Shown here piece after piece: positions 1 through 11,989 of a stretch of DNA of 64,000 bases. A program made the translations under genes and the position numbers. The notes beneath the pieces are model-generated. The model was not told the origin of the DNA. It searched no databases and saw only the letters and a list, made by a program, of their open reading frames with translations. This DNA comes from Cristatella mucedo (Eukaryota > Bryozoa > Phylactolaemata > Cristatellidae), in NCBI GenBank assembly GCA_009760855.2, contig WPIO01000096.1:1430501-1494500 (forward strand). The letters are read 5' to 3'. Position 1 is the first letter of the stretch. Every line of letters starts with the position of its first letter.

Positions 1-14
1 AGCCAATCGACTAA

Positions 15-401
15 ATAATAATAATAATAATATTGCACTTGATAAAGCGCCCTCAGAGAACTTAATCTCTTTCTAGGCGCTTTACATTTGCTGCAAAGTG
101 ATACGCAATAGAATAGTAAGTAAAATCATGCTTGAAAAACAAACAAAATGAATAACATGGTTAGGGGTTACATGCACTGGGTCAGCATGCAAATGTGGTT
201 AGTGGCAGCATGAACAGTGTCAGCACGCATAAGCACATCGAGGACGAATCACAAGGACCCACTAAATGCTGTCCTAAATAGGTATGTTTTTAAGTTTCTT
301 TTAAATGTGGTCGGGTCAGGGGATGTTCTGATGCAGGTCGGGAGGGAGTTCCAGGCTGTGGGAGCATACGAGCTAAATGAGGGAGAGTATAAACGGTGAA
401 A
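15..401 (-). mobile_element. LINE-A copy 1: young 3' fragment with internal deletion
   Basis: Nearly identical to the LINE-A copies at 16421 and 24741. It carries the (AAT)n tail at 15-32, the terminal hairpin, the 3' UTR and the last codons of the reverse-transcriptase ORF. At about 380 the sequence jumps from the codons near the C-terminus directly to sequence that in the copy at 16421 lies about 770 bp further upstream (near 17563), then ends at about 401. So this copy has an internal deletion as well as 5' truncation. Confidence 0.85.
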
Positions 402-469
402 CTGCCAAAGAATATAGCCGCAATACAAATTCAGAAATTCCAGACGTTTGGTCATGTGCCTCGTTAGCA

Positions 470-910
470 GGAAGAGTTTGGGAAGCTGCCTGTTTATCAA
501 CGGATACGAAGTGAAGATCTGAAGGTGGCTCGCAAGCCGCGGCTTGGCTTCTCCGTGCCAAGCTTAACTGATACACTATTTTCAGCCTCTCCGCGCCCTC
601 GGACTCTGTACAGACAATAGACTAGCTGTTCAGCCCCTCTTCTTGAAGACCTTTTACTGCAGAAGCTTTTATTGTTCAGGTCCTAGACTGTGGAACTCAC
701 TTCCGAAACTCTTGCGAAACAGCAACTACTTTCCTGTTGCTGACTATGGCGCATCCTGTCAAGCGGTCCTGAGCTGTTTCTCCCATGCTACTCACTTCCT
801 CAACTGCTCGCCTGACTCAAACGTGTTACTCACTTTTTCTTGGTTGCGTGAAATGAAGTCTGTTGGCTTCCAAATGCGTAACAGCCCTCGTTACGCATTT
901 GGAAGCCAAC

Positions 911-916
<6 letters not shown>
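470..916 (+). mobile_element. LINE-B 3' fragment ending in a hairpin
   Basis: Matches the LINE-B C-terminal codons and 3' UTR seen at 36655-37660 and 27600-27955 (for example the stretch coding for CSGPRLWNSLPKLL, and the GTGAAATGAAGTCTGTTGGC tract). Instead of continuing into the usual LINE-B 3' end, it folds back on itself as a 27-bp perfect inverted repeat at 856-916 and then runs into (TA)n. Confidence 0.75.
856..916. repeat. Perfect 27-bp inverted repeat, 7-nt loop
   Basis: Positions 856-882 and 890-916 are exact reverse complements, starting AAGTCTGTTGGCTTCC on the left and ending GGAAGCCAACAGACTT on the right. The loop is 883-889 (AGCCCTC). The right arm abuts a (TA)n tract. Confidence 0.97.

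Positions 917-964
<48 letters not shown>
917..964. repeat. (TA)n microsatellite
   Basis: About 24 TA units directly following the hairpin arm. Confidence 0.97.
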
Positions 965-967
<3 letters not shown>

Positions 968-2835
968 ATGCTTCCAACGCACTGCTTAACAATATAGTTA
1001 CAAGTAAAGAGAGCAAAGTAAAATGCCATTGAGAATTATTTGACTTCTAAGATACAATCTCATTTAGAAATCATGGTACAGTGGCTCACGATCTCAATTC
1101 AATTGGCGATTACGTCGAGGTTGCAGTTGTGCTCTAGCCATGAAGACATGTTACTAAGTCGGAGGAGCTGGTGCCTCGAGGCTTGGCTAGGAAGTTGCAG
1201 ATCCTGGTTACATTCAGTTAGGCATTGCTAAAGTAAGAGCTTGCTGTAATACATCTATGTACAGGAAAACGTGGCTATAAACCTTAAAATGACGAATCCA
1301 TGCAGGTGGCTTAGATAAATTTACTCCGTAGCTGTAACGACGGGCATGTTCGCAACACCAGTTGGTGCTCTCGAATAAATTATGTTATAGCAGGAGCACA
1401 AGCTAAATTCTGGAACAACGAATAATAACAAGAGTCTACCACTTTAACCGTTGAAGTAGGAACAAGTTTCACCGCAATAATAAACTCACCAGCAGCTGAG
1501 CTCTAGTTAGCTCCACGGATTATCAACTATGTACAACTTCACAAATGCGCTGTAATTTCTCATACCTTTTATCAATTGCCTAGAAATTTTTAGGTTAAAG
1601 TTACAAAAATTATTAAAATTGTGACTTGAGTTGTTATGAAACTGCATGCAAGTGTTAGTACAACTAAAATAACCCAATCATTTTTGAGACTATGGGTTTT
1701 TTGGATGCACGCTAAATTCAATCCCTAAACTGATCAAGCTTGAGAAGGTGTGATTTTACCTTCATCATTTGAAATGGAGTAAGTTCAGAAACACATTCAT
1801 CAAGTAGTTTACACTCATAATTTTTAATATCTCACTTTGAATGTGATCTAACATCAAAACAGGCTCTGACCTCCGAAGTTATTAACTGCCTTCGGCTGCT
1901 GCCTCGTTCCTCAATATTCGACGGGGCTTTTTTCGAACCTATCATTACAACTGCTTGACATGTCTGTGAACAACTTTTTTGTAGCCTACCGTACCCTTTA
2001 CCTAGACATATTTTATCCATTAGTAGCCCAACTGCCAAACGGATATTAAAGCTAGCTCATCCGCTCGAAATCAAGGATAATTTTAGTGTCGCATAAGAAT
2101 GCGGGCGCGCGTCTCTGCTGAGCTCGCGGTAAGCCTAGCCTAGCTATGTAACCCGGCCGGTATACGGCTGGGCTCAACTTCTATGTACAGACAGCGTGGC
2201 TTCGCAGTAAGCCTTAATAATATTTGAGCACTATTTGATGAAATCTCGCATACAGGAATTATTCTCTACCCAAATTTCCACATCTAAAAATCTGTTAAAC
2301 GTACTGTATCTTATATAGTGTGCAAATTTAAAATTCTCGAGAACGAAATTCAAATCAGAACAGCTGTATCAATGGCTCGGTAGCCGAATCCCTAAAATTG
2401 GTTTGCCCAATCTTTCGCAGTAAGACTGTGCAATACCTCGAGCTTACTGTAGGCTGCTTTGTCTTAAGCGTATTATAGACAGCCTTTCGGCGAAGCACCC
2501 ACCTTGTCTTTGAGGCTTTTTAAAGGTCAGAGAATACATAACATAAGAATTTAGGCATAACCCAACACACTTCTAGTTGATCGCAAGAAGGCGGCCGACC
2601 TTGGGGTTCAGTAAATAATTTAATTGTAACTTTTTATTTGTAACCAATCATAGAGTATTTTTATTTGAGATGCAGCAGGCTCATTCCTCTGGCTGCGTTC
2701 CATTTCAACGGTTGATCTCTGACTTAAGCTTGTTTAGTTTCGTCTCAAAATAAATTGCAAATTTAATGGTAAGCGTGCTACTGATGCTTCCAAGAACTAG
2801 TCTTGATCAAAGACCGATAATTAGCCCATGTGTCT
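965..2835. other. No recognisable gene or repeat
   Basis: AT-rich sequence. Open frames are short (under about 70 codons) and show no familiar motifs, and I see no copy of the LINE or SINE families here. Confidence 0.6.
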
Positions 2836-2955
2836 TTGCCCCACGGCAACGTGCTTGGTCTCAACGGCCGAGGTCGGAGTTCGAGTCTTGCAGTAAGCGA
2901 TCATTTATTTCGCACAGCAAATAGGGAGACAGCTGGTAAGCCTCTTCTGCCGCTA
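2836..2955 (+). mobile_element. Diverged SINE-2-like fragment
   Basis: Contains a tRNA-type B-box-like stretch (GGAGTTCGAGTCTTGC) and a downstream segment resembling the SINE-2 body (CTTCTGCCGCTA). It sits next to a better SINE-2 copy at 2956. Confidence 0.45.
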
Positions 2956-3150
2956 AAAAAAATGTATCTGCTATGTCTTCTAAATATTTGTTTTGCGTCT
3001 TAGCACATGAGGTAAGCCACCCGCAGTTCATGACACAGGTCGTGGGTTCGAGTCCTGCCGTGGTGATTCATTATTGCCAGTAGCAAGTGGTGGTGGTAGC
3101 CGTAAAGGCTTTCCGGTACTATTAAATAAGGCTAATAAATCAGCTAAATT
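2956..3150 (+). mobile_element. SINE-2, tRNA-derived SINE
   Basis: Has a near-perfect pol III B box (GTGGGTTCGAGTCCTGCC) followed by the family body (GGTGGTAGCCGTAAAGGC) also seen, in reverse, at 44775-44975. It ends in an AATAAATCAGCTAAAT stretch. Confidence 0.7.
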
Positions 3151-3373
3151 TTCTTTAGTCATACAAGACTTTTAGATATTTCAAGCAACTCTAAAAATTA
3201 ACGCATGTACTCCTAGTTGATGAGCAGTTTGAGTGGTCTTTTAAGAGCTAAGGCCCGAGCAAATCGTACCTGATATCTCTAATCAGTCGGCAAGCTTCGT
3301 GTATTGCATATTCAAGGTACTTACAACGAGATTGAACTTCCTTTTTCACTCGACTCCTTCCCATATGTTGATA

Positions 3374-3534
<161 letters not shown>

Positions 3535-3835
3535 GCATTAAGAAAATTCATATCCGCGGGTTAATGGCGCTCAGGTATCAAACACTCATAGGCAAACCTT
3601 TATCCTTCTTTCAGCCAGCATGCTTAAGCATGCAAGAAGGTACTAATGGCCGCTGGTTTTAAGGCTACAAACAAAGCACGCATTAGCACATACGAAAAAT
3701 GCACTGGGACAAAGGGAAAGCTGAGCAAATGAACCTTTAGCTGATACTCGCATTATGTAAATTCATAAAGTCATTGCATATAGTGACCATAGGCGTTAAC
3801 CAGTTGCAGAATTCCGGTGCACGCGAATGGCAGGA

Positions 3836-4340
3836 CCTAAAAGCTGTCACTCACTCTTGGGTTTCTTCACACATTGGTGCCAGACTACCTATCACATTTA
3901 CTCCCCCACCAGGCTAAGCACCGTACCGCTTGCTTTTTGGAATCTAACCGTTTACCTACACCTCAAATCCTGTACAGACAATGGCTTTAGTTAGTACGCT
4001 CCCGAGGCTTGAAACTTAATTTCGACATGCATCGCGATATTACCCGAGTTGGCCAGAAATTAAGAATAAACTATACCACATTTATTTACGTAAAGATTTA
4101 GGGGTTGCAAGGAATTAGTTCTTTTTCGTGCTTAAGCGTGCTGTGATCGTGCATGCAGCCGCTAACCATATCAGCATGCTGACCCTGTGCATGTCACCAA
4201 CTGACCTTGCTGTCTTTTCAGCATTCTACCGTTACCGTTCAATCGTGCTTCCTCTGCAGCAAATATAAAGTGCCTGGAAAGAGGTTTAGTTCTCTGTGGG
4301 TGCTATATCAAAGGCACTATTATTATCATTATTATTGTAC
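3836..4340 (+). mobile_element. LINE-A 3' fragment, old
   Basis: Decayed C-terminal codons (CCACCAGGCTAAGCACCGTA, then a degenerate AKAWNSL-like region) followed by the LINE-A 3' UTR with CATGCTGACCCTGTGCATG, the terminal hairpin near 4268-4308 and a TTATTATCATT tail. A non-matching stretch near 4050-4130 may be an insertion. Confidence 0.7.
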
Positions 4341-6449
4341 CTAGCAGACAGCTTGTTCTCCCTTCGTATAAGGATATCCTGCATTTTAATCAGACGTACA
4401 GTAGGCGCCAAACTTTGATTTACTGCCCTAAACCACAAACAACAGCTTTACCCCACTTTTCATGAATCGATGCTTTCTGGCTATCAAGCGCGGCATGGAC
4501 TCGAATAGTTTCACCTTAGCGTCCATTGCTGTTTGGCCTCCGGTCTACTAATAAATAGTTGTATATTATGCCTGCGATTTCGCAGTCCCATCCCCATCCA
4601 TACCACCATCCTTTTGACTGGTCTGATTGCTCGTGCTCTGTAGCTAGCTTAACTATCTCTTTTTTGTCGCGCTTTGAGTTTGTGTGGTTCAAACATATGG
4701 AGCTAATTTCAGATTCATATCTGACCTCAAATAAAGGCAATTCTTTAATGCCGGTTGCCATCTGCAGGCCTCGGAAATGACTCGTGGAAGTTATGCTCTC
4801 TGCTACCTGTGGTGGATTCTCATCTTACAAATCCAATTTAGTTGCCACCAAAGGCGCCAAAGGCCAAGACTGAGACTGAGAAACAGTAACGCATGTATTC
4901 TTGGTTGGGATGAGATAACGTGTTGGACCACCTCGCTCCTGTGTTCTACATTTACAGTGTTTATCAATGTGGCGTGAGGCAATCAGGTTAAAATGCCGAA
5001 TGTGGCTATTCTAAATTAATAAATCAACTGTTCGTTATCTTGTAGTGATGAAATTAAATTGATCTAAAAATAGACGACCATTCAAACTCGTCCGGCAAAT
5101 CATAGTTAATTAACGTATTCCCGAGCTTGACTTACTTCTCATTCACCTATTCGCCTGCTTATTCAGCTATACGGGGCCGCAGAGAGGCTGTCTTAAGAAC
5201 GGGCTCTACTTACGTTAGTCTGAACAACGGTCTTGGTAATGAATTCATTCCTGACGCTCATTCTTCATAATGGCGTGCCTCGTATATAAAGTAGGCTAAT
5301 TTACTTCATAAGTGAGTTTCCTATTCATCTATCAATAGGACTTTTAAAATTGTTTCGATAGGTTTTCAAATTTTATCACATTTCGCGCCTATCGTGAACT
5401 AGCTTAACAACTGCAATTACGTTATACTCAATATTCTAGAATGTATACTTTATTTACTTCATTTATATACTATATTGAGGCCTTTTTCTAGTACGAAAGT
5501 GCGCCAGATCTAAAACTGGAGCGAAGGCTTGAAGCAAGTGCATCCCCTGAATCTAACTAGCTGAAGGTGCATAATTTATTAGACTCAAATGCTGTTGGAA
5601 GCAAGTAGAAGAGAGCGTCACTCCACACGCAGCCTCAATTTGCGACTGCGGAAGCAGTGCACTCAGTGCATGTACGGATGCAGCCACGGAGTATCCATGC
5701 TCTCGGTCATTCTTACACTAGCTTTCTTGTACACACCTCTCTGAAGTAAACGATTTTAAGGATATTCATGTGACTTTATTTCATTTTACCGTGCGGTACC
5801 TAATAATGGCGATTGCATCAACTGGGGATGAGCCATTTTTTATTTATTGTCTTTGGCTAGCTCTACTAACTTGGCTGTACGTTAGTTGATCATTATTCTA
5901 TAAAGGACTCGAAAGAGACAAGTAATATAGCGTCACATTATTGCTCAGCAGTTCGAAGGGCAGTTACTGTCAGCACTGCTCGAAAGTTGGCAATGTTCAA
6001 GGCCTGCATGTAAGAATTTCTCTAGACAATCCACTACTTACCGCTTACTTCACAGATCAGCGCCAGAACCAGAATTGTAGATGGGAAGTTCATCACTACT
6101 CCCGCGAGTAGTCGCTGAGTTAAAATTGAGCTACACCTAACGCACTGACAAAGCAGCGAAGTCATTTTTGAAAATTTGCATGATAAATACGTGGCGTACT
6201 GCTATCACGTCGACGAATAATCTTTTTCGCGCAACGCAGGTTTACGAAGGGTTCATCATATTTAGAAAGCCCGTAGTTGCCGTAGCCGCAGCTGCCATCA
6301 AGCTCATTTTTTTTAAACTTGGGGTTATGATGCTTATTTTTTTCGACCTTAAATAATGTTGAAAAATTTGTAACAAAAAATGCTAAATGTGTAGACGAGA
6401 AAATTCGCCCGCAAATGTTGGATCTTATACTAAGACTTATGCAATTTCG
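4341..6449. other. No recognisable gene; unclassified AT-rich DNA
   Basis: Frames up to about 80 codons occur near 4516-4977, partly overlapping on opposite strands, with no known motif. The rest, including 5000-6150, shows no LINE or SINE similarity that I can see. Confidence 0.55.
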
Positions 6450-6846
6450 GACAACGGCCTTTCGAGACCGTGCAATTAGTTCATATGCTCCCAAAGCCTG
6501 GAGCTCCGTCCCGACCTGCGTCAGAACATCCCCTGACCTGACCACATTTAAAAAGAACTTAAAACAAACATATTTAGGACAGCACTAAGTAGGTCCCTGT
6601 GAACCGTCCTTCATGTGCTTATTCGTGCTGACACTGTGCATGCTGCCACTAACCACATTTGCATGCTGACCCTGTGCATGTCACCCCTAAACATACTATT
6701 GATTCTGTTGATTTTTCAAGCATGATTTTACTTTCCATTCAATTGCATTTCAGTTTGCAGCAAATGTCAAGCGCCTAGAAAGAGATTAGGTTCTCCGAGG
6801 GCACTTTGCCAAGTGTATAATTATAATAATAACTATTATTATTTGC
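6450..6846 (+). mobile_element. LINE-A 3' fragment abutting the PolB relic
   Basis: C-terminal codons (FRDRAISSYAPKAWSSVPTC) plus complete 3' UTR, terminal hairpin and TAATAATAACTATTATT tail. It stops immediately before the PolB-like sequence starts and may mark the insertion that cut it. Confidence 0.85.
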
Positions 6847-8915
6847 TTTTTTATGATCATCATCTTATATCCCTTCTATTTAAACACTAGAGTAGAAAGA
6901 CTCTTTGCTCGGTAAAGCATCACAATAAAATTTTTCCCAAGAATCCATAAATCCATAGGGATATTCTCATTTAACTGCAAGTAGATTAAGATTCTTTCCT
7001 TTATATTTTTCACTTAAAACTGTATTTGAAATTGGAAAGCAAACAATTCGTTTTCCCATAGTCGAAGCAATGGTATTTAATGATCCGATCATGAATTGAA
7101 TGCTATTTTTAAAAACCAAATCGCCAAGTTTCAACATCATATACTTTTCTAAATTATTTGCTGTTGGTTCTGCTTCAACACTAAAATTCTCGAATGCCTT
7201 AACAATGATGTGTGAATCATCTACCCTAAAATTGTGAAATAAAACAGGTAGCTGCCAATTTCTAAAGTAAATACTTGCTTTAAAATGACATGAATGTGTG
7301 CAGCACCTCTTTATTTATTTGTTAAATGACTATGGTCAAATAATTTTCTCAACTCATTACTTCTTTGATTAGAAGGACCTTTACACAGCGAACAGAAAAT
7401 TCCATCATCGTGTGCTTTCATTTCATCATCAGTTTAATCTATCATCATGCTATCTAAATTTTTCTCAACTAGTCAAGTTTTAGAAAAATCTGATACAGCA
7501 AATGATCTTTTTAAGAAAGTATTCACACAATCACGGCCAACGTTTAAAATTCTATCAACAACTTCACCATTCCCGTCAACTATAACATATGATGCATAGC
7601 AGGGTGTATGTGCTGAAAAATGGTTTTCACGTTTTCCTTTTTGCACTAAACATTAAAAGTCTCCATAACAAACATAGGGACATAAGTTTAGATTCTTGAA
7701 TTAATCAAATGATATAAATTAATTATGTTCATCTGGCATTAAATATATTGCTTTTTCTGAGTTTATGCTATCACATATTTCTAGGTGCTTGTCTACTTAA
7801 AGCTCTTCAAAAAATCTATTTAAACATCAATGACAGTAATATTGTTTTCCTCCAGAACTAGATGGTCTGCACAAGGCATTAAAATTGTTAATCAAAAGAT
7901 AATGTTCAATTTCACCACTTGTTATAAGCAACAGATTACTGTGTCTATTTGGAATCTCATAAGTTTTCTTAACAAATCTGAAAGGAGAAACTCTTGATTC
8001 TTTGTATCCACATGAGTAAACATGTAAGCTAACATTCATAGCCTTCTCTAGTTTATTTGTGTCTTTAACTTTCATAGGCTACTCGATATCACTAATCAAA
8101 CTGAATATTGTTCGTTTAGTATTGTTTTTAATCCTTTGTCTTCCATTTATTTCTGTCTACTGGATTTAGGGCTTTCAAAACACACCATAGTGCACAAAAC
8201 TCACCATCATAGTTTTTTTTATGTTAGTAACACACTTTATCTTAGCGAAATAATCAGGAGTTTAAACATATGAACAACCACCAATTGGAATACATTTACA
8301 TACAACTACTGAAAATGTGCGAAAGCCAATAAATAACCAACCAGAACCAACACCTCTCTCAAATAGCAACTCAGAATGTATATCCAGTGCAAGCATTATT
8401 TTATAATAAATCTCATCTGCTGATTCGCTATCCCTAGTTAATGATTGATTTAGATTGAGATCCTCTTCTCTCCGTTTCACCAGTATCAAACTATTACATA
8501 TCAAATGATACTCTAAAATGAACTCTAATAAAAGACCATATTTTTCTAACTCTAGTAAGCAATAATTTTGTTTGGTACCTGAGTGATTCTCTTAAAGTCT
8601 CGAAGTCTCCAAACCATTTTTTAGTATTATATGTACAAGTTAAAGTATTACCACCAGCAGTTACAATCGAATTAGTATATCCTACCTTGTTAAGTCTTCC
8701 AGTTTTTTCAACGCATTTAATTGAAGGAATATCAAAGTCAATACTCATCAATCTTCTCGCTTCATTTGACGAAATTATTTTTCTCTTCTAATTCTTTTAG
8801 CTTTACGATCATATTTAGTTTTTTGTAAATCAAAATGGACATTCAATAATCTCCTTGTCTCAGACGCAAAAGAATTTATTTGTCTAATTGGAAAAACCAT
8901 CTTGCTTTATAAGGT
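6845..8915 (-). pseudogene. Decayed Polinton/adintovirus-type DNA polymerase B (N-terminal region and exonuclease domain)
   Basis: This AT-rich stretch reads on the - strand, N to C from about 8910 down to 6880, as a broken protein-primed type-B DNA polymerase of the Polinton (Maverick) group, which overlaps the animal adintoviruses. Open pieces lie at 8494-8751, 8262-8504 and 7827-8075. Recognisable in order are a GSGW motif near 8345, a segment of the type seen before the zinc region of these enzymes (7850-8075), a Cys-x2-Cys pair near 7385, an exonuclease-like FHNF...DSH near 7205-7240, and a YPY.FMDSWEKF segment near 6925-6965. Stops and frameshifts break it repeatedly, so it cannot be functional. 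The palm motifs are absent: sequence ends beside a LINE-A 3' tail at 6846. No integrase, ATPase or capsid gene of the same element is seen nearby. Confidence 0.75.
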
Positions 8916-8959
8916 AATAATATTTTGCTTAAATAAAAATAAAATTGCAACAGCAATTT

Positions 8960-9530
8960 TTTACTTAATATATAAAATTTTGAAAACAGATATCCTAGTC
9001 TTACGATACTTGATCGAGTTCGAGTGCTAACGAGAGCTCGTTGTGATGATGTGTTGTGGCACCATACGATGTTTTTATTTTTGAAACGAGTGCTTTTTTA
9101 ATTTTTCAACGTTTTTAGTTTTGAAATGAGTTCGATTGTTAAAGAGAACGAGTTGAAAAATAAAAATGTTGTTAAAGGGGAAAAGATGCGAGTTGATAAA
9201 ATAAAAATGTCGTATAGGGTAAAAATACATCGTCACCTCGTCTTATTTGGGTCGTTCCCCACAATGGACGTAGGTGGCCTAAGTGTGGGGAAGTATTTCC
9301 TTTGCAAGAGTGTTTGTGTTTTTGAGAGCGTGTGAGGAATGTGGAGATAAAACTAAGTTAGACGCGCAGCGACTTGTGGGCTGGCGAATTATAAAGCTCA
9401 GTAGAATCCGCAATTTGTCTCTCGCTTTCCAATTCAAGCGGCGGATTCACGACCCCCTTAGTAACGATAAGTAGGTCAGTGCCAGAAAAACCCGCTTCAT
9501 AGCGGCCTGCTAATTACGCGTAGGCGCGCT
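8960..9530. other. AT-rich stretch next to the PolB relic, nothing identified
   Basis: Contains repeated short A/T-rich words such as TTTTTATTTTTGAAACGAG. It could be part of the decayed Polinton-like element, but no terminal repeat or gene is recognisable. Confidence 0.4.
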
Positions 9531-9640
9531 TCGAACTGCATTAGTCGGTAGGTTATACCGCTCGGTAAGCGGCAGCCTTGGGCTCTATGCGAAAATGCCC
9601 CGCGTCTCGATTCCCGACTCCGCCTATCTCAGGACGCTGA
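9531..9640 (+). mobile_element. Possible degenerate tRNA-derived SINE
   Basis: A-box-like (TAGGTTATACCGCTCGG) and B-box-like (GTCTCGATTCCCG) words lie about 60 bp apart, roughly as in SINE-2. The body is not clearly matched. Confidence 0.3.
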
Positions 9641-10077
9641 CCTTTTATTGGGCTTCGGCAATAAAATATCCTAAAACTGCATATTCGCGAATACTAGATA
9701 TCTGCCCTTAATCGGCTGGTTTAGCTGGCAACGCCATTACATTGTCTCGTAAGAGGAAAATTCGTGGGATGGCTTCGTAACTGCGGAAAAGCACGGTAAT
9801 CGCGTATTCCGTAGCCCCTGAGCGGATAGCACTACTAAAAAATTAAAAAAAATCTAGGAGATCCAATCTGGTCCAATCTCCAATCTATAATCCAAACTGA
9901 TTGAATTATTATAGGCAGCTCACTTACCGCGGCCCTCTGAGACATGAAAATGCTCTGCGATGGGAGGGGCACACTGTAGGTAACCAGCGATCGTACAGCG
10001 AATCCAGCCGTACTCTTTCGCATATTTTTTCCGGTCATTGGGTTGGTAAGCTGGCTTGCAACATTAAAGCGGTATCC

Positions 10078-10107
10078 ATGGAGAGCAGTCTAGTCTATCA
10101 TGAGCAG
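10078..10107 (+). CDS. ATXN3: Ataxin-3 coding exon 1 (start codon, residues 1-10)
   Basis: This ten-codon first exon encodes MESSLVYHEQ and ends at a strong donor, CAG|GTGAGC (GT at 10108). Human ataxin-3 also starts with a tiny first exon (MESIFHEK), so the exon type and the motif MES...(F/Y)HE match the family. It ends in phase 0, and exon 2 begins in phase 0 at the expected next residue, Gln. The ATG at 10078 is the only in-frame ATG for at least 170 bases upstream, although the frame stays open back to 9901, so this start is preferred. Position +4 is G but -3 is T, a mediocre initiation context. No convincing TATA box is seen just upstream, and the transcription start cannot be placed. 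The exon is too short for homology search alone; the call rests on motif, donor, phase and order. Confidence 0.85.
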
Positions 10108-10779
10108 GTGAGCATTGTGACTAGGGTTGCCGTTCAACGCGGTTTTAGTTTGTGCAAACGTAGCCGTTCGGACGCTCGAGTCAAGCTCCCACTGTCCAGC
10201 AAATCAATTGGGTTCCGTGAACCTGCCTTACTAGAGACAGTCAATCTGTTTTGCCCCCCCCCCTTTACTGTCTGTTTGTAATGATTTTACGGCGCCCTTT
10301 AGGTTTATGTGTCGTTTCCTCACGTCTGCAGCCAATTCGGTGTCGTGCTTTTGCATTTGCTTGCTCTTAGTTTGGAAATCCGACTTCCTGTTTTATCTCT
10401 CGTTCGCTGCCACGCTTGACCAACGGTTGAGCATGTTGCTGAGGCCTTACCATGAGCATTACGCGCTCAAATTTTAGGTTGCATGGCATAAGTTTGAGCA
10501 TTTATTCAGCTATTTTTCCACCCTGCCAAGCGTTCGGGTCTTGTCGATTTGATCGCAATATAATTAAATGTATCTCAAGTATGTAACTTGGCAAGCCTCA
10601 AAGGCTAAATGAGTGTTATGCAGGAGATTTTTCTATGGAGCGCCAAAATCTTGAGCAGCTGTCAATGTGAATGCGGTAGGAAGCATACATAATCTCACGC
10701 TAGAAACCGAAGGTAAGAAGATTAGCAGGGTTAGGGAAGCAGTCCAGGAAGTGTGTTGCATGAAAGCAATAGCTCAGAG

Positions 10780-11070
10780 TGGATTGAAATGATGCCTCAG
10801 TCCGCAGTAGGATAATATATATCAGTGCGTGTGAGTTGTGTCAGTGAGCTCCACAGTCTATGATCTGCAGAGCAAAAGCCTCTGTCGTCAATTATCGTAA
10901 AGCATAGGATAAGAAAAGCTAATTTAATTTCTGTTGAAAACCTGAGAGCATCAGAAGGCTATAACCGGTGGAGTAATTCAGCTAAGGATGTAGGAGCCAA
11001 GCCACGGTAGACCTTGGGTGATGTATGAACTTCATTGAGTATCGCTTGATCAAGTCGGAAGCCACTATTG
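10780..11070 (-). mobile_element. LINE-B C-terminal fragment
   Basis: Parallels 34150-34390 base for base over much of its length (AGGAGCCAAGCCACGGTAGA against AGGAGCCAAGCCGTGGCGGG). It lies in ataxin-3 intron 1, antisense to the gene. Confidence 0.75.
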
Positions 11071-11079
11071 GTTTTTCAG

Positions 11080-11165
11080 CAACTGAGACTCATCACTCCT
11101 CCGAGTCAGCATTGCCTCGGGTGTATAACGACCTACTAAGGAATCCAGACTTAGTTTGATTATAT
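11080..11165 (+). mobile_element. Short LINE-A reverse-transcriptase fragment
   Basis: Encodes the ESALPRVYNDLLRNPDL stretch that precedes the first catalytic motif in LINE-A. It is only about 80 bp. Confidence 0.6.
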
Positions 11166-11989
11166 CTGCCTGTTTTGCTAGGCATGACCATGTACTTGAT
11201 TATCTAGTTTTTCATTCCATGAGCCTATTTAGTGGCCCAGCCAGCTACTGCTTCTGCACACCTCTCAGCTGGTGCATCTGGTGCTGGAGTCAATGCTAGA
11301 CATGCTCAACCTACGACTGTACCTGATCAATGTAATTGTTACACACCACTTTTACTTTTCGTAATGTCTTATAACATATAAGCAGTAATTGATATGGTAC
11401 CCTGTTTTCTAGAACTAAGTCAGTCAGCTTACGGTAGAACAGTCAGCTATTAGGCCGGCTTTAAGGATTGGGTAGGTAGACAAGTCTGCAAGCGGCATGT
11501 GGGTCGTCCCAGATCAACCTCCATTCAATTTCAGTCCCAACAACATATGGCATATGGCCTGTTTTGGCTATTTGGATTATAGTGGATGGACAAACACAAC
11601 ACTTGAATCTTTGATGTCTGGATTTTATGTAAGCTGAAGGTTTCATTTCCGTGAAGCTATCTCTCAACTCCTAGAAGCATAGCAGTACCAGACTCGATCA
11701 TGGCTCTGGCTAAAAAAAAATGTATGGCTAATTTTTATACTTTCATCTCTTCTAGAGCTAACAGAATTTAAGTTTAAGAAATACGTGTCAGCCATATCTT
11801 TACCAAAAGCATGAGCTCAAACCCGGTGGCGTGCATGCACAGCTTTTAGCCTAGGATATGAATTTCAAAAATTTCGTTTAGGGTTTTCTTTGGTTACCGA
11901 CTGGGTGTCAGGTAAACCAACCAGGAATGTTACTTGTTTATCTCGTTAGTTATTTTGCTTTTATCTCTCCCAGCCTATTTTGCTTCGAT

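Noticed and set aside
9072-9168. Possible inverted repeat (TTTTTATTTTTGAAACGAG against CGAGTTGAAAAATAAAAA) as a Polinton terminus
   Set aside because: Pairing is almost only A/T homopolymer and only a few G/C positions fit, which is too weak to call a terminal repeat.
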